In this document: positions 24,577 to 34,027 of the stretch, in pieces
How the letters are laid out: each line of letters starts with the position of its first letter
How positions within the stretch are numbered: the stretch's first letter is position 1
Source of the DNA: Shewanella sp. MBTL60-007
Lineage (GTDB): Bacteria > Pseudomonadota > Gammaproteobacteria > Enterobacterales > Shewanellaceae
DNA: 40,319 nucleotides
Direction: 5' to 3'
Assembly: GCF_019654915.1 (NCBI RefSeq)
Contig: NZ_BPET01000057.1
Span: 1 to 40,319, forward strand
Position numbers and translations under genes: made by a program
The notes under the pieces: model-generated
The model's input: only the letters and a program-made list of their open reading frames with translations
Databases searched by the model: none
Told to the model about the DNA's origin: nothing

Positions 24577-26226
24577 TTATAGGGACATCAAAAAATCAAT
24601 AACTTGTGCTCGCTCCTTCGCCGTCAACGCCATAAAATCTTGCTGACTTTTCTCTGCTTCTCCCCCATGCCATAGAATGGCTTCCTCTAAGGTCGCTGCA
24701 CGACCATCATGCATAAATCCGGCTTGTGGATTTACAGTTTGCGTCAGACCGATCCCCCATAATGGACGGGTTCGCCATTCAGTGCCATCGGCTAAGAAAT
24801 CGGGTCGCCCATCGGCTAACTCCTCCCCCATATCGTGCAATAGCAGATCTGTGAACGGGTAGATGGTTTGGCTCTTGTGACCAGCACTCATCTCACGCCC
24901 GCCAATCTCTCCCGATGCCTTTGTCACAAAGCTAGGTGTGTGGCAACCGCTGCAGTTAAGCTGCTCGAACAGCCTAGCTCCCTCTCGCACATCCGCATCA
25001 TCAATATTACGCCTTGCTGGGACTGCTAAAGTTTCGGCATAAAATACTACTGAGTCGCTAAACTCAGCACTCGCTTCCGGCTCACCGTCCACGCCCTCTC
25101 CCGTGTCGACATAACCCGTGCGCGCTAAGTAAGAATCGTGCAGCGCAGTGCCAGCTATGCTCTCGTCTGGAAATAACGGGTTAGTGATCCCCATATCGCC
25201 ACGCAGTGCCCCTAGAGATTGTACCCGCACACTTGGGGTATTGGCCTTCCAGCCAAAGCGCCCTAGAGAAACTGGATGGCTATCCCCCGCCTTCTCCTTA
25301 ATCGCATCAAACACATAGTTAGCTCGACCCGAAATACCATCATTATCGCTATCCTCGGCATCGACATTAGCCAAGATATCCGCTTCAGGAATAGCCTCTA
25401 GCAAGCCTAAACCAAACACAGGCATGCCATTACGCCAGCCCATTAACACGTCATCTTGTAGCAAGTTAGAAGTCACGTTACTGCTAGCTTTAGTCTCGCC
25501 CGGTGCATCATAAGGGTTTTCCACCTCAAACAGGGGCTTCTTCAAGGTCACACTGGTGCCGTCGCTATAGGTAACAACCTTAGTTTGGTAAGACAGGTAA
25601 ACATCGGCTTGCCCAACAAACTGATTTTGTTGCCAATCATCACGAGCTTGTAGCACGCCGCGGTGAAACAGCTGACCACCAAAATCTGGTACAGGAATAG
25701 GGGCGCAGTAATCATTGGCCGCGCTGCCAACGAGGCAAGGCTCGTCTGACGCCTGACTTATTCTTAAGAAGATCCCCGCATCCGAGCCTAATTTAACTCG
25801 ATTTTTACCAGCAGGTACAATAGGGGTCGAGTTACGCCCATCTCGTTGATGGCACGAGTTACAGTCCGCATTATTAAATACCGGCCCCAAACCATCGAGC
25901 TCAGGATGAGCGCTATTGGGCGCTGTGGTAAAGGCGGTTTCAAAGCTTAAATCACCCTCAAGGTGCAGCGCTAACTCCTCGGCGCTTAGGTTGGGGGCTG
26001 GCGTTGAAAAGCCATGGCCTGACTCTGAAGCGTCAAAGGTAGTTGTATCGCCGCCACTGGCCTTAATGTCGGTATAGGCTGGGTAAACTTTCTCTTCTGG
26101 CTTTGGTGCGTCATCACCGCTGCCACCACAAGCGGTTAAGCCCGCAAGGCTAAGCAAGAGCAAGCGACTAAGGAAGCTCCTTCGAAAGCCAATATGATTA
26201 CTGTTTTGATTTCGTTTTTCTGTCAT
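24577..26226 (-). CDS. Di-haem c-type lipoprotein, DUF1111 (di-haem oxidoreductase) family
   Basis: A 549-residue exported lipoprotein with two haem c motifs, CNSCH at 122-126 and CSGCH at 425-429, in the layout of the DUF1111/PF06537 family, distantly related to MauG and cytochrome c peroxidases. Lipobox LTA/C places the acylated Cys at 33. The ATG at 26226 is preferred to an upstream GTG (26298) because the longer form puts 24 extra residues before the signal peptide. The signal contains FRRSFL, which resembles a Tat motif, but c-type haem proteins normally use Sec. It is the last gene of the porin-imelysin cluster; relatives accompany imelysins in iron-regulated operons, so a role in iron acquisition or redox handling of iron is likely. 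Confidence 0.85.
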   Translation of the reverse strand: MTEKRNQNSNHIGFRRSFLSRLLLLSLAGLTACGGSGDDAPKPEEKVYPAYTDIKASGGDTTTFDASESGHGFSTPAPNLSAEELALHLEGDLSFETAFTTAPNSAHPELDGLGPVFNNADCNSCHQRDGRNSTPIVPAGKNRVKLGSDAGIFLRISQASDEPCLVGSAANDYCAPIPVPDFGGQLFHRGVLQARDDWQQNQFVGQADVYLSYQTKVVTYSDGTSVTLKKPLFEVENPYDAPGETKASSNVTSNLLQDDVLMGWRNGMPVFGLGLLEAIPEADILANVDAEDSDNDGISGRANYVFDAIKEKAGDSHPVSLGRFGWKANTPSVRVQSLGALRGDMGITNPLFPDESIAGTALHDSYLARTGYVDTGEGVDGEPEASAEFSDSVVFYAETLAVPARRNIDDADVREGARLFEQLNCSGCHTPSFVTKASGEIGGREMSAGHKSQTIYPFTDLLLHDMGEELADGRPDFLADGTEWRTRPLWGIGLTQTVNPQAGFMHDGRAATLEEAILWHGGEAEKSQQDFMALTAKERAQVIDFLMSL

Positions 26227-26338
26227 CAGCTGTTCCACACACGGTTTAATCTCATTAGCGCAACTCCCGATATTGAAAGGGCTAACCACCTTGGACACAA
26301 AGAAATTACCCCCTTAAAAAATAGGGGATTTATGTGAT

Positions 26339-26361
26339 AAAAAGGAGGCCTTCTGGCCCCC
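26339..26361 (-). terminator. Intrinsic terminator between the imelysin and di-haem genes
   Basis: On the minus strand GGGGGCC pairs with GGCCTCC (one G-U) around AGAA and is followed by five T (complement of 26339-26343), 15 bp after the imelysin stop. It should reduce transcription into the di-haem gene. Confidence 0.75.
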
Positions 26362-26376
26362 TTAAACACCTACTAT

Positions 26377-27528
26377 TTAGATATTCCAATCCTTTAGCAG
26401 TGGCAGCACATCTGACTCCAAGCTCGCCTGTAGCTTAGTCAATGCATCGACGGCTGTTTGAATACGCACACGGCCATCGACATCAGAAATTGCCTGACGG
26501 AACGGCATATTGTTATCACCAGCGATGGCGTTAATTTTAGCGATGGCATCATCAATCTCTGTCTTAACTCGCGCCGCCAAATCAGGATTAGCCGCATTGA
26601 CGAAATCGATGATCCCTTGCTTGTCTGCATTACCTTCTAGCTCACCGAGATAAACGTTACGTACACCAATAATGTTATCGCTAAAGTCTCTCAATGAGTT
26701 CCAAGAGTACTGCGACTCAACTTTTGAGGTATCGGCCTTTTCGAGTGACTCACCAAAAGGATCGGCAATCTTACCGTTACCTACCTCATCGACTATACCA
26801 ATCATGCCGTTCACTAGCTCCTCTACCACTCCCACTTCTGAGCTGTAGAAGGTATTGCCATCGACGCCTGGCTTCTTAAGCAGTTCAGCATAAGCCTTCC
26901 CCGATTGACCATCGTGACTCACCTGCCATGCATCATCGAGCGTCTTGGTATAGTCTCGGAACACTTCAGCGAGTCCCATCAGGTAATCACGCTCATTAAC
27001 CGTTAGCTCGCTAATGGTCTTAGTGTTATCGGCGACACCGTCACCAAACAAAAGGTATTCCATGGTATGGAAGCCCTGTACATCATCGTTCCACCCCTTA
27101 ATGGTTTCGGCATCAAAGCCAGTGTTATTGGCCAGCACAGTGGTTAAATCAGTGGTGTTCAGCGGCCAGCTATCAAGATGTGGATCGATACCCAGTGAGT
27201 CGACTGGTCCGAAGATATGCGACTCTCCCTGCTCCCAAGGCTGACGTGCCGCTTTCCACGCCTCTTGTGCCGCCTCTAGGTTCGTCTGAGTCGGTGTGTT
27301 GACCAGTGTTTGGGTCGCTAACAACATAGCTTCGCCGCTCGCAGCAAGATTTGAGTAACCAGCCACAATCACATCATCGGCTAGGTTCGTTACCATCTCA
27401 GTAGCCGAGAAAGTAAAACCTGTTTCAGGCACAACCACAGGTGTAGAGTCATTTGAGCCTGAACCGCCACATGCAGTCAGAGCAGAGATTAGAGCGATGG
27501 CAAGTGCCGAGTGAGTATAATGTTTCAT
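26377..27528 (-). CDS. Imelysin-family lipoprotein, iron-regulated
   Basis: A 383-residue periplasmic lipoprotein. The signal peptide ends in a lipobox (ALTA/C, C20). The body is the imelysin fold of two helical bundles; its signature GxHxxE is at 152-157 (GFHTME), followed by YLLFG, with HLDSWPLN near 118. Imelysins (ICMP, IrpA, EfeO-like) take part in iron uptake in the periplasm, and proteolysis is doubted for most. The ATG at 27528 has GGAG 6 nt upstream; the frame extends 17 codons earlier but this would displace the signal peptide. It starts 28 bp after the porin stop, and a Fur box stands before the porin gene. Confidence 0.88.
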   Translation of the reverse strand: MKHYTHSALAIALISALTACGGSGSNDSTPVVVPETGFTFSATEMVTNLADDVIVAGYSNLAASGEAMLLATQTLVNTPTQTNLEAAQEAWKAARQPWEQGESHIFGPVDSLGIDPHLDSWPLNTTDLTTVLANNTGFDAETIKGWNDDVQGFHTMEYLLFGDGVADNTKTISELTVNERDYLMGLAEVFRDYTKTLDDAWQVSHDGQSGKAYAELLKKPGVDGNTFYSSEVGVVEELVNGMIGIVDEVGNGKIADPFGESLEKADTSKVESQYSWNSLRDFSDNIIGVRNVYLGELEGNADKQGIIDFVNAANPDLAARVKTEIDDAIAKINAIAGDNNMPFRQAISDVDGRVRIQTAVDALTKLQASLESDVLPLLKDWNI

Positions 27529-27556
27529 TGAAAACTCCATGTAGTAAGTCATTAAA

Positions 27557-28960
27557 TTAAAGTGAGAATTGGTAACCAACGCCTAAGGCGAAAAAGTTGG
27601 TATCAGGAATCGATGCGACTGCCACCTGCTGTACGCCGGCTTCGGCTTTAATCACAATTTCAGGAATTGGGAAATAGTTAACACCTGCGCTAATCCAAGT
27701 GTTTTCATAGCGTTTTGTCGCCGTGCCAGTCTCCACCTCTTTTAGTGGGTTGGAGTAATCGATATTGGCAAATACCGTGACCGGAACCGATGTGAAATGG
27801 CTAAGGTCGACTCCCGCCTCAACGAAGAAAGCTTCAGATTTAGAGCCTAGCTGAGCAAAGTTCCCCGGCTTGAGTCCCGGCGTGGTTTTATTCGCTTGAG
27901 TGATGGCATCGCTATCACTTAACGTTCCGTAAAGATATTGGCCACGTAAGATCCACGGCCCTTCGACAAAAGCACCTGCAACAGAGAGGATTTCAACTGT
28001 GCCATCGGCACTTAGCTTGTTGGTCTTATGACGATTCCCGCTGGTATTGCCGTAGTAATAGGAAGCACCGATGGCTGAGCCAGTTTTAAAGTTGCCGTAA
28101 TCGAGGCGAATCACATAGGCGAGATCATCGGCATTAACGTGTTCAAAGCGCTTTTGATGGCCTGAGGCGACCCAATCATAGGTACGGAAATATTCCGAGT
28201 TTAAACCGCTAACCACTTGGGCTTGGTAATGAAAATTAGCGACTTCACCAAAGATACCAATACCGTTCTCATTCCAAACCGCAGGCAGCATCGCAGCTTC
28301 ACTCTTGTGTCGCTGCACTGTTAGGTATTGGCTAGGTTTGTGCAGTGTACTACTTAGGCCGACAGGCAAATGAATATTACCGAACTTCACCCCAAAAGCA
28401 TCGCTTGGACGGTAGCGAATTTGTGCCTTCTCGATCATCACTTCGCCGCCGGCTTCCACTTCGGCTTCAAACTCACCGAACTCATCGAAGCCGTCATATT
28501 CTAGTGCGGTACCTGTGCCACCATGTTCATATTCGATCTCGACTTCCATGTCCCATTCATCATTAAACTGGTAACCAAACTCAGTCACTATCCGCTCTAG
28601 ATCGAAGCGACTACGACGCTCGGGACTGGTGTCTTGAACATTGTCAAAATATTCATCACTGGTATAAATAACGCTGCCATAGGACTTAAACGAAAACTTA
28701 TCCCAGTGGCTAGTTTGGCTATCTCCAAGTGGCTTTTGCTTAGACGTTACTGCGACTTGATCGGCTTGACTTGTAGCTAAAGCTTGCTGCTGTGCTAACT
28801 GTTGTAACTGTGTTTTTAAGGCAGTTAGCTCTGCTTCTTGCTTAGCGATCGCTGCCGCTAATGCTTCTGGATCGCTTGCTGATACCGCGCTACTACTAAA
28901 CGCGCATGCAATAGCTAACGCTAGCATGTTCAACTTGGCATGCTTTGAAATGGACTTCAT
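27557..28960 (-). CDS. Outer-membrane porin, OprP/OprO-like, with N-terminal coiled coil
   Basis: A 467-residue outer-membrane protein: signal peptide cut near residue 28 (AVSA), a coiled coil at about 30-62 (EALAAAIAKQEAELTALKTQLQQLAQQ), and a beta-barrel that ends in the classical GYQFSL with aromatic residue near the C-terminus. The layout resembles phosphate-selective porins O/P. An acidic loop near 140-175 (EYDGFDEFGEFEAEVEAGGE) could attract cations. It is the first gene of a cluster with imelysin and a di-haem protein under a Fur box, so it may let iron across the outer membrane. The substrate is not known. Confidence 0.82.
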   Translation of the reverse strand: MKSISKHAKLNMLALAIACAFSSSAVSASDPEALAAAIAKQEAELTALKTQLQQLAQQQALATSQADQVAVTSKQKPLGDSQTSHWDKFSFKSYGSVIYTSDEYFDNVQDTSPERRSRFDLERIVTEFGYQFNDEWDMEVEIEYEHGGTGTALEYDGFDEFGEFEAEVEAGGEVMIEKAQIRYRPSDAFGVKFGNIHLPVGLSSTLHKPSQYLTVQRHKSEAAMLPAVWNENGIGIFGEVANFHYQAQVVSGLNSEYFRTYDWVASGHQKRFEHVNADDLAYVIRLDYGNFKTGSAIGASYYYGNTSGNRHKTNKLSADGTVEILSVAGAFVEGPWILRGQYLYGTLSDSDAITQANKTTPGLKPGNFAQLGSKSEAFFVEAGVDLSHFTSVPVTVFANIDYSNPLKEVETGTATKRYENTWISAGVNYFPIPEIVIKAEAGVQQVAVASIPDTNFFALGVGYQFSL

Positions 28961-29444
28961 AAACGTCTCTCACTTTGATTCTGCGCTGCAAGCCAATCAA
29001 TAAAGCATCGAGAATAAAGTAAAATATCTACTTTCAGGCGCTCTCTCTACTCTATCAATAACTTATACAGCTCCCCCTAAATTCGCAGACAAATTACATT
29101 TAATGAGAATGATTTGCATTACCCTTTACTTAAAACTTACATTTGGTACTAAAGTTCAAATTAAGTATCAATAACGAAATATGTAAAACTGAAATAAACG
29201 ACTAAAGAGAAGAGCAGGATGACAGCTCACAATACTGAGATAGGGAGGGATTTTTCAAAGTGACAAGATAGCGATTGACACGACTAGGATGAAAATCAGC
29301 TCAATCTAGCTACGATAATATTCTGCTTGATAGTCATCTTATCTAATAATCGCAACAGACTCATGTATACTGCCTTTTCACCGAAATCTGTAAAATTAAC
29401 CTGTACTGTCTGTAACTTTTTCTCAGTAGCTGATAGGGATCCCG
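28961..29444. other. Divergent intergenic region, porin / MFS transporter
   Basis: A stretch of 484 bp between the minus-strand porin gene and the plus-strand MFS gene. Apart from the Fur box at 29104-29118 it shows no strong element. A frame at 29327-29527 overlaps the MFS gene and has no ribosome site. Confidence 0.45.
29104..29118. promoter_or_regulatory. Fur box upstream of the porin-imelysin-di-haem operon
   Basis: TGAGAATGATTTGCA matches the 7-1-7 Fur consensus TGATAATNATTATCA at 11 of 14 defined positions. It lies about 145 bp before the porin ATG, in an AT-rich stretch where its promoter is expected. Iron-replete Fur should repress the operon. Confidence 0.72.
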
Positions 29445-30635
29445 ATGAGAAACGAACCACAAAAACTGCTGTTATGGATGACCTTTATCATGTCTTTGGT
29501 GTTCGCTGTTTGGCAGGCTCTGCTTAATAACTTCGTTATCGAACGCGCTCAATTTACTGGTGCTGAAATTGGCATATTGCAGAGTCTACGTGAAGTTCCC
29601 GGGTTCTTGGCCTTTACTGCAATTTTTGTTTTACTGCTGATCCGCGAGCAAGCATTTGCACTGTTATCACTAGCACTACTCTGCATTGGCGTGGCGATTA
29701 CCGGTTTTTTCCCGCAGGTATTGGGCCTATATATCACCACAGTGTTAATGTCTGTCGGCTTTCATTATTTTGAAACCGTTAATCAGTCTCTAACGCTACA
29801 GTGGGTAGATAAAAAAGACACAGCAGCATTTATGGGTAAAGCATTAGCATGGCGTAGTGCTGCTGCTCTGGGTGGATATGCCAGTATTTGGGTGATAATG
29901 AGCTGGCTACAGCTTGATTATCAATGGATGTATGCCATTATCGGCGCACTCGGCTTGCTGATGGTGCTGAGCATAAGTTACTACTTCCCTAACTTTAACC
30001 AAGGGGAGATGCAGCACAAAAAAATTATCCTCAGAAAGCGCTATTGGCTTTACTATCTACTGACTTTCTTTTCTGGCGCAAGACGGCAAATATTCATGGT
30101 GTTTGCTGGCTTTATGATGGTCGAAAAGTTTGGCTATAGTATCACCCAAATCACCTCACTCTTTCTCATCAACTATGTGGTGAACCTACTATTTGCACCG
30201 ACTATTGGTCGTTTTATTGGCCGCATTGGTGAGCGAAATGCATTAACCATTGAATATGTTGGCCTTATTGCAGTATTTGTCAGTTACGCTCTTGTTGAGC
30301 AACCCCAATTCGCCGCAGCACTATATGTCATTGATCACCTGCTGTTTGCTATGGCCATTGCTATGAAGACTTATTTTCAGAAAATAGCCGACCCGAAAGA
30401 TATTGCAGCCACTATGTCGGTGAGTTTCACGATTAACCACATCGCAGCGGTTGTGATCCCCGCATTACTCGGATTCTTATGGCTAACATCGCCACAAATG
30501 GTATTTTATATCGGCGCAGGCTTTGCATTGTGTTCACTTCTGCTGGCGATTAACGTGCCCCGGCATCCACAGCCAGGCACAGAGGTCGCACACTTTGGTA
30601 AAGTAGTGCAAACTAGGGCTAATTCTATAAATTAG
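29445..30635 (+). CDS. MFS-type transporter
   Basis: A 396-residue inner-membrane protein with about 12 hydrophobic segments, split by a central loop near residue 185-200 (NFNQGEMQHKKIILRKRYW). The loop GRFIGRIGERNALT (about 250-263) matches the typical MFS intracellular motif between helices 8 and 9. The substrate cannot be predicted. The ATG has AGGGA 6 nt upstream. It is followed by an 81-bp gap and another plus-strand gene with which it may be co-transcribed. Confidence 0.78.
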   Translation: MRNEPQKLLLWMTFIMSLVFAVWQALLNNFVIERAQFTGAEIGILQSLREVPGFLAFTAIFVLLLIREQAFALLSLALLCIGVAITGFFPQVLGLYITTVLMSVGFHYFETVNQSLTLQWVDKKDTAAFMGKALAWRSAAALGGYASIWVIMSWLQLDYQWMYAIIGALGLLMVLSISYYFPNFNQGEMQHKKIILRKRYWLYYLLTFFSGARRQIFMVFAGFMMVEKFGYSITQITSLFLINYVVNLLFAPTIGRFIGRIGERNALTIEYVGLIAVFVSYALVEQPQFAAALYVIDHLLFAMAIAMKTYFQKIADPKDIAATMSVSFTINHIAAVVIPALLGFLWLTSPQMVFYIGAGFALCSLLLAINVPRHPQPGTEVAHFGKVVQTRANSIN

Positions 30636-30716
30636 CTGGTTATCAAATAGATAGTCATAAAAATAATAACTGCCCAGATAACAGCAAGCACGGCTTGTGA
30701 CGGTGAGTAATAGAGC

Positions 30717-31577
30717 ATGGTTGAAACAGTAACAGAAGCAGCTAAAGTCGCAGCTAAACCAACAGTAAAAGAGAGCAACAAGGCCACAGGGGTTTCTGCG
30801 CGCAAGAAAGCACTGCTACTAGGGCGTATGCTGGGGTTAGCCAGCGAAGATGACTACCGTGCCAGCAGCGCATCAATTGGTGAACGCGCCGCTTTTAGGG
30901 CGCAAAAGCAGGCGTGTCAGTATCAAGAGAACCTTGAAACCATCTATAAAATAGCCATTAGCCACACACCATCGGATGTCACCGGAGTGGACTTAGATCC
31001 GGACTGGGCCCACCAGTTTTTTAAGCTGGCCGAGCAAATTCATAATCGTAAGATGCAGGAGTTGTGGGGCAGGATTTTAGCCAATGAAATCACCTCACCG
31101 GGCAATTTTAGTCTACGCACCTTAGCAACACTTAAACAGCTCACTCATAAAGAAGCGCAGATCTTAGAGAAAGCCCTCGCCATGTCGGTACTGGTTAATA
31201 ATGAGTCACGCCTCAAGCTAATCATCGGCTTTAAGCATGCAGGAGGCTTAGGCCAGTTCTTTAAGAAGCCAACATCAACCAATATCGGCCTGTCCCAATT
31301 TGGCCTACCCTATTCCAATATTTTAACCTTGGTCGAGGCGGGCATTTTACATCGCAGTGAGCTTGAGACGGGCTTACTTAGCAGTAAGACGCCGATCAGT
31401 TTCTCTCTCAGCGATCTAAGGCTCAAGCTAACACCAAAAAGCGGCCAGCTATTTTTCAGCTACTACCGCTTTACCCCCATTGGCGATGAGTTGGCGCAGC
31501 TTATCCCTTTCAATACCGATAAAGATTATATCAAGGCGATGAAGGCGCTTTTCTCTCGCGACTTTAAAATTGAATAG
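30717..31577 (+). CDS. TIGR03899/DUF2806-like protein
   Basis: A 286-residue soluble protein without signal peptide. An alanine/lysine-rich N-terminus is followed by a helical region (about 60-150) with the block DPDWAHQFFKLAEQIHNRKMQELWGRILANEI, characteristic of DUF2806/TIGR03899-type proteins, in which an N-terminal helical part ends WxxILA-E. The C-terminal half (about 175-286) is probably mixed alpha/beta. The function of the family is unknown. The name is assigned from recall and should be tested. It is convergent with cysC, with only 22 bp between stops. Confidence 0.65.
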   Translation: MVETVTEAAKVAAKPTVKESNKATGVSARKKALLLGRMLGLASEDDYRASSASIGERAAFRAQKQACQYQENLETIYKIAISHTPSDVTGVDLDPDWAHQFFKLAEQIHNRKMQELWGRILANEITSPGNFSLRTLATLKQLTHKEAQILEKALAMSVLVNNESRLKLIIGFKHAGGLGQFFKKPTSTNIGLSQFGLPYSNILTLVEAGILHRSELETGLLSSKTPISFSLSDLRLKLTPKSGQLFFSYYRFTPIGDELAQLIPFNTDKDYIKAMKALFSRDFKIE

Positions 31578-31599
31578 CTCAGCCAAAGAGTCACATAAC

Positions 31600-32217
31600 C
31601 TAAACCGCTTTTTTTAGCTTCTCTGAATCAATCACCTGAATCGCCGCTAAATAATCTAGCAGAGCGCTCACTTGGGTCGCTAAGTCCCCCTTACTGGTAT
31701 CTATAGTTAGCTCGGCAGCTGTTGGATCTTCATAGGGCGCAGAGATCCCTGTGAAATCTTTGATCTCGCCAGCGCGCGCCTTACTATATAAACCTTTAGG
31801 ATCACGAGCTTCACACACCTCTAATGGCGTCGACACATGCACCTCGATAAATTGCCCCGCATCGAACAATGCCCGTACACGCTCACGCTCCTCCCTTGTC
31901 GGCGAGATAAAGGCCGACAACACCACAAGACCAGCATCGACCATGAGTTTTGCCACCTCACCGACACGACGTAGGTTCTCGTCGCGATCATCCGCGCTAA
32001 AGCCGAGATCTTTGCACAAACCATGGCGCACATTGTCGCCATCTAGCAGATAGGTATGAAAACCTGCATCGAATAATGCACGCTCTAACGCCCCCGCCAA
32101 AGTGGATTTACCCGAGCCCGACAAACCGGTAAACCATAGCAAGATAGGGTTTTGTCCCTTCTGCAACGCCCGAGACTGCTTATCAATACTGTGTTGGTGC
32201 CAAACGATATCAGACAT
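31600..32217 (-). CDS. cysC: Adenylylsulfate (APS) kinase
   Basis: A 205-residue enzyme that phosphorylates APS to PAPS using ATP in assimilatory sulfate reduction. The P-loop is GLSGSGKST (about 31-39), and DGDNVRHGL and FISPTREERERVR are the APS-binding signatures, followed by KGLYSKARAGEIKDFTGISAPYE. Length is as in E. coli CysC (201). It is the last gene of the sulfate-activation operon, 83 bp after the permease gene. Confidence 0.95.
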   Translation of the reverse strand: MSDIVWHQHSIDKQSRALQKGQNPILLWFTGLSGSGKSTLAGALERALFDAGFHTYLLDGDNVRHGLCKDLGFSADDRDENLRRVGEVAKLMVDAGLVVLSAFISPTREERERVRALFDAGQFIEVHVSTPLEVCEARDPKGLYSKARAGEIKDFTGISAPYEDPTAAELTIDTSKGDLATQVSALLDYLAAIQVIDSEKLKKAV

Positions 32218-32300
32218 AAAAACTCCAAAAAATCTAATCTATAAAGTAGTTAACCAAACGAGCTAACACCATCTGCGCCATTAGCCTTAAACAGAACAAG

Positions 32301-34025
32301 CTAAAATGGAAAAAATACTGGAACTAATAACAATACGATTGCCGAATAAAGTAGTGACAAAGGTAAACCCACACGCAAAAAATCACTGAAACGATAATTA
32401 CCCGCGCTATAGACCATCAAGTTGGTCTGGTAACCGTAGGGCGAAATAAAACTGGCGCTGGCACCAAACACTACGGCGAGAATAAACGGCCGAGTATCGA
32501 CGCCATAACTTAGGGCGATGGCATAGGCCACAGGAAAAGAGAGCGCTGCTGCGGCATTGTTGGTGATAAGTTCCGTCAATAGTAGTGTCATCAAGTACAC
32601 GGCCACAAATGCCGAAAAGACCCCGTAACCATTGATCGCCCCCAAAATAAATGCGGCGATATCATCGGCAAGCCCAGTCGATAACATCAGGTTAGCCAAG
32701 CTCAAAGCGCTACCAACAATCACCACCAACTCAAAAGGAAAACGTTTTTTAAGCTCAGATAGGCTCACCGCACCAATGGTGATATAGCTCATCAAGAGCA
32801 AGATAAGTCCCTTAACTAATGGCAATACGCCTGTCAGGCTGGCCAAAATCGTCACTAAAAAGCCACCAAGAACCCACTGACTGCGGCGAGGGTCTAGCCT
32901 AACACTCAAGTCTAAGCCACTCACCGCAGCAAATTCAGAGGCCAGCTTAGTGTTACGGCAAAAGCCATCGCCAGGCGTGACCAGCAATACGTCCCCAGCC
33001 TGTAACTGGATATCACCAAGGCCGCCCTTTAAAGGCTGATGACCACGACGGATAGCTAAAACCGCGCCATCAAATTTCTCTCTGAAGGTCGATTCTTTTA
33101 GTGAGCGCCCGACTAAGGTTGAGCTAGGTGCAAGCACAGCTTCAATCAGATTTTGCCCCTTGGCCTGCTGCTTACCAAACCACTCTAAGCCATCAAACTG
33201 ATGCAGCAGCTCAACCGACTCCACCGCGCCGCTAAATCGCAAAATATCCTCACTCTGCAACACAAAGTGCGGCGGCACAGGACAGATGCGAATGCCACTG
33301 CGCTCAAGCTCCACTAAATAAAGCTTTTTAAGGGCGCGTAAACGATTGTCTTGTACACTCTTACCTATCAGCTGTGACTCTTTCGCTACTCTGGCTTCGA
33401 GCAGATAGGGTAAAGTTTCATCCAGACTCTCATCGCGTCTATCGGGCAACAAGTTAGCCAGTAGCACTAACAAGCCTACTCCAGCAGTGACAATCACTAT
33501 GCCAATCATCGAAAACTCGAAGAAACCTAAAGGCACAAGTCCTGCGTTTTCTACAAAGGAGTTAACAATCAAATTGGTCGAGGTGCCAATTAGCGTGAGT
33601 GTCCCCCCCAAGATCGCCGCGTAAGACAGTGGCAATAACAACTTAGCAGGCGCATGGGCTTGGTTTCGGCGCACCACCCCAATGAGCGAAGCCACCACCG
33701 CAGTATTATTGGTAAACGACGATAACAAGGCAGTAGAGAGTCCGAGTTTGGCCATGGTCGATGCCAAGGAACCACGCCCTACCACTTGACTCAACTTACC
33801 CAGTAGCGAGGTTTTTTCCAATGCTGCAGTCGACATGATCAGCAGCACAAGAGTCACTAGGCTGGCATTGGTAAAACTGGCTAAAGCGGTTTCAAGCTCC
33901 ACCATACCCAGCAGGTAAGTCGTTAACGATGCGATAAAAAATAGTGCTGCGGGTGTCCATAGCCCCGCCATTAAGGCAGCGACTAAGGCAAATAATATGC
34001 ACGATAACACCCACAAATCAGTCAT
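32301..34025 (-). CDS. SLC13-family permease with RCK_C domains
   Basis: A 574-residue inner-membrane transporter: hydrophobic N-terminal block (about 1-190), two soluble TrkA-C/RCK_C-like domains (about 205-370; IRICPVPPHFVLQSEDILRFSG, LGDIQLQAGDVLLVTPG), then a second hydrophobic block (about 385-574). The motif FTNNTAVVAS and the repeat ITNNAAAALSFPVAYAIA belong to the DASS/SLC13 fold. Similar permeases in cys operons are viewed as sulfate importers. It starts two bases after the cysN stop codon, implying translational coupling. This supports a role in bringing in sulfate for CysDN. Confidence 0.88.
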   Translation of the reverse strand: MTDLWVLSCILFALVAALMAGLWTPAALFFIASLTTYLLGMVELETALASFTNASLVTLVLLIMSTAALEKTSLLGKLSQVVGRGSLASTMAKLGLSTALLSSFTNNTAVVASLIGVVRRNQAHAPAKLLLPLSYAAILGGTLTLIGTSTNLIVNSFVENAGLVPLGFFEFSMIGIVIVTAGVGLLVLLANLLPDRRDESLDETLPYLLEARVAKESQLIGKSVQDNRLRALKKLYLVELERSGIRICPVPPHFVLQSEDILRFSGAVESVELLHQFDGLEWFGKQQAKGQNLIEAVLAPSSTLVGRSLKESTFREKFDGAVLAIRRGHQPLKGGLGDIQLQAGDVLLVTPGDGFCRNTKLASEFAAVSGLDLSVRLDPRRSQWVLGGFLVTILASLTGVLPLVKGLILLLMSYITIGAVSLSELKKRFPFELVVIVGSALSLANLMLSTGLADDIAAFILGAINGYGVFSAFVAVYLMTLLLTELITNNAAAALSFPVAYAIALSYGVDTRPFILAVVFGASASFISPYGYQTNLMVYSAGNYRFSDFLRVGLPLSLLYSAIVLLLVPVFFPF

Positions 34026-34027
34026 GA

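Noticed and set aside
29327..29527. 66-codon frame at the MFS start
   Set aside because: It overlaps the MFS gene out of frame, while the MFS ATG has a clear ribosome site.
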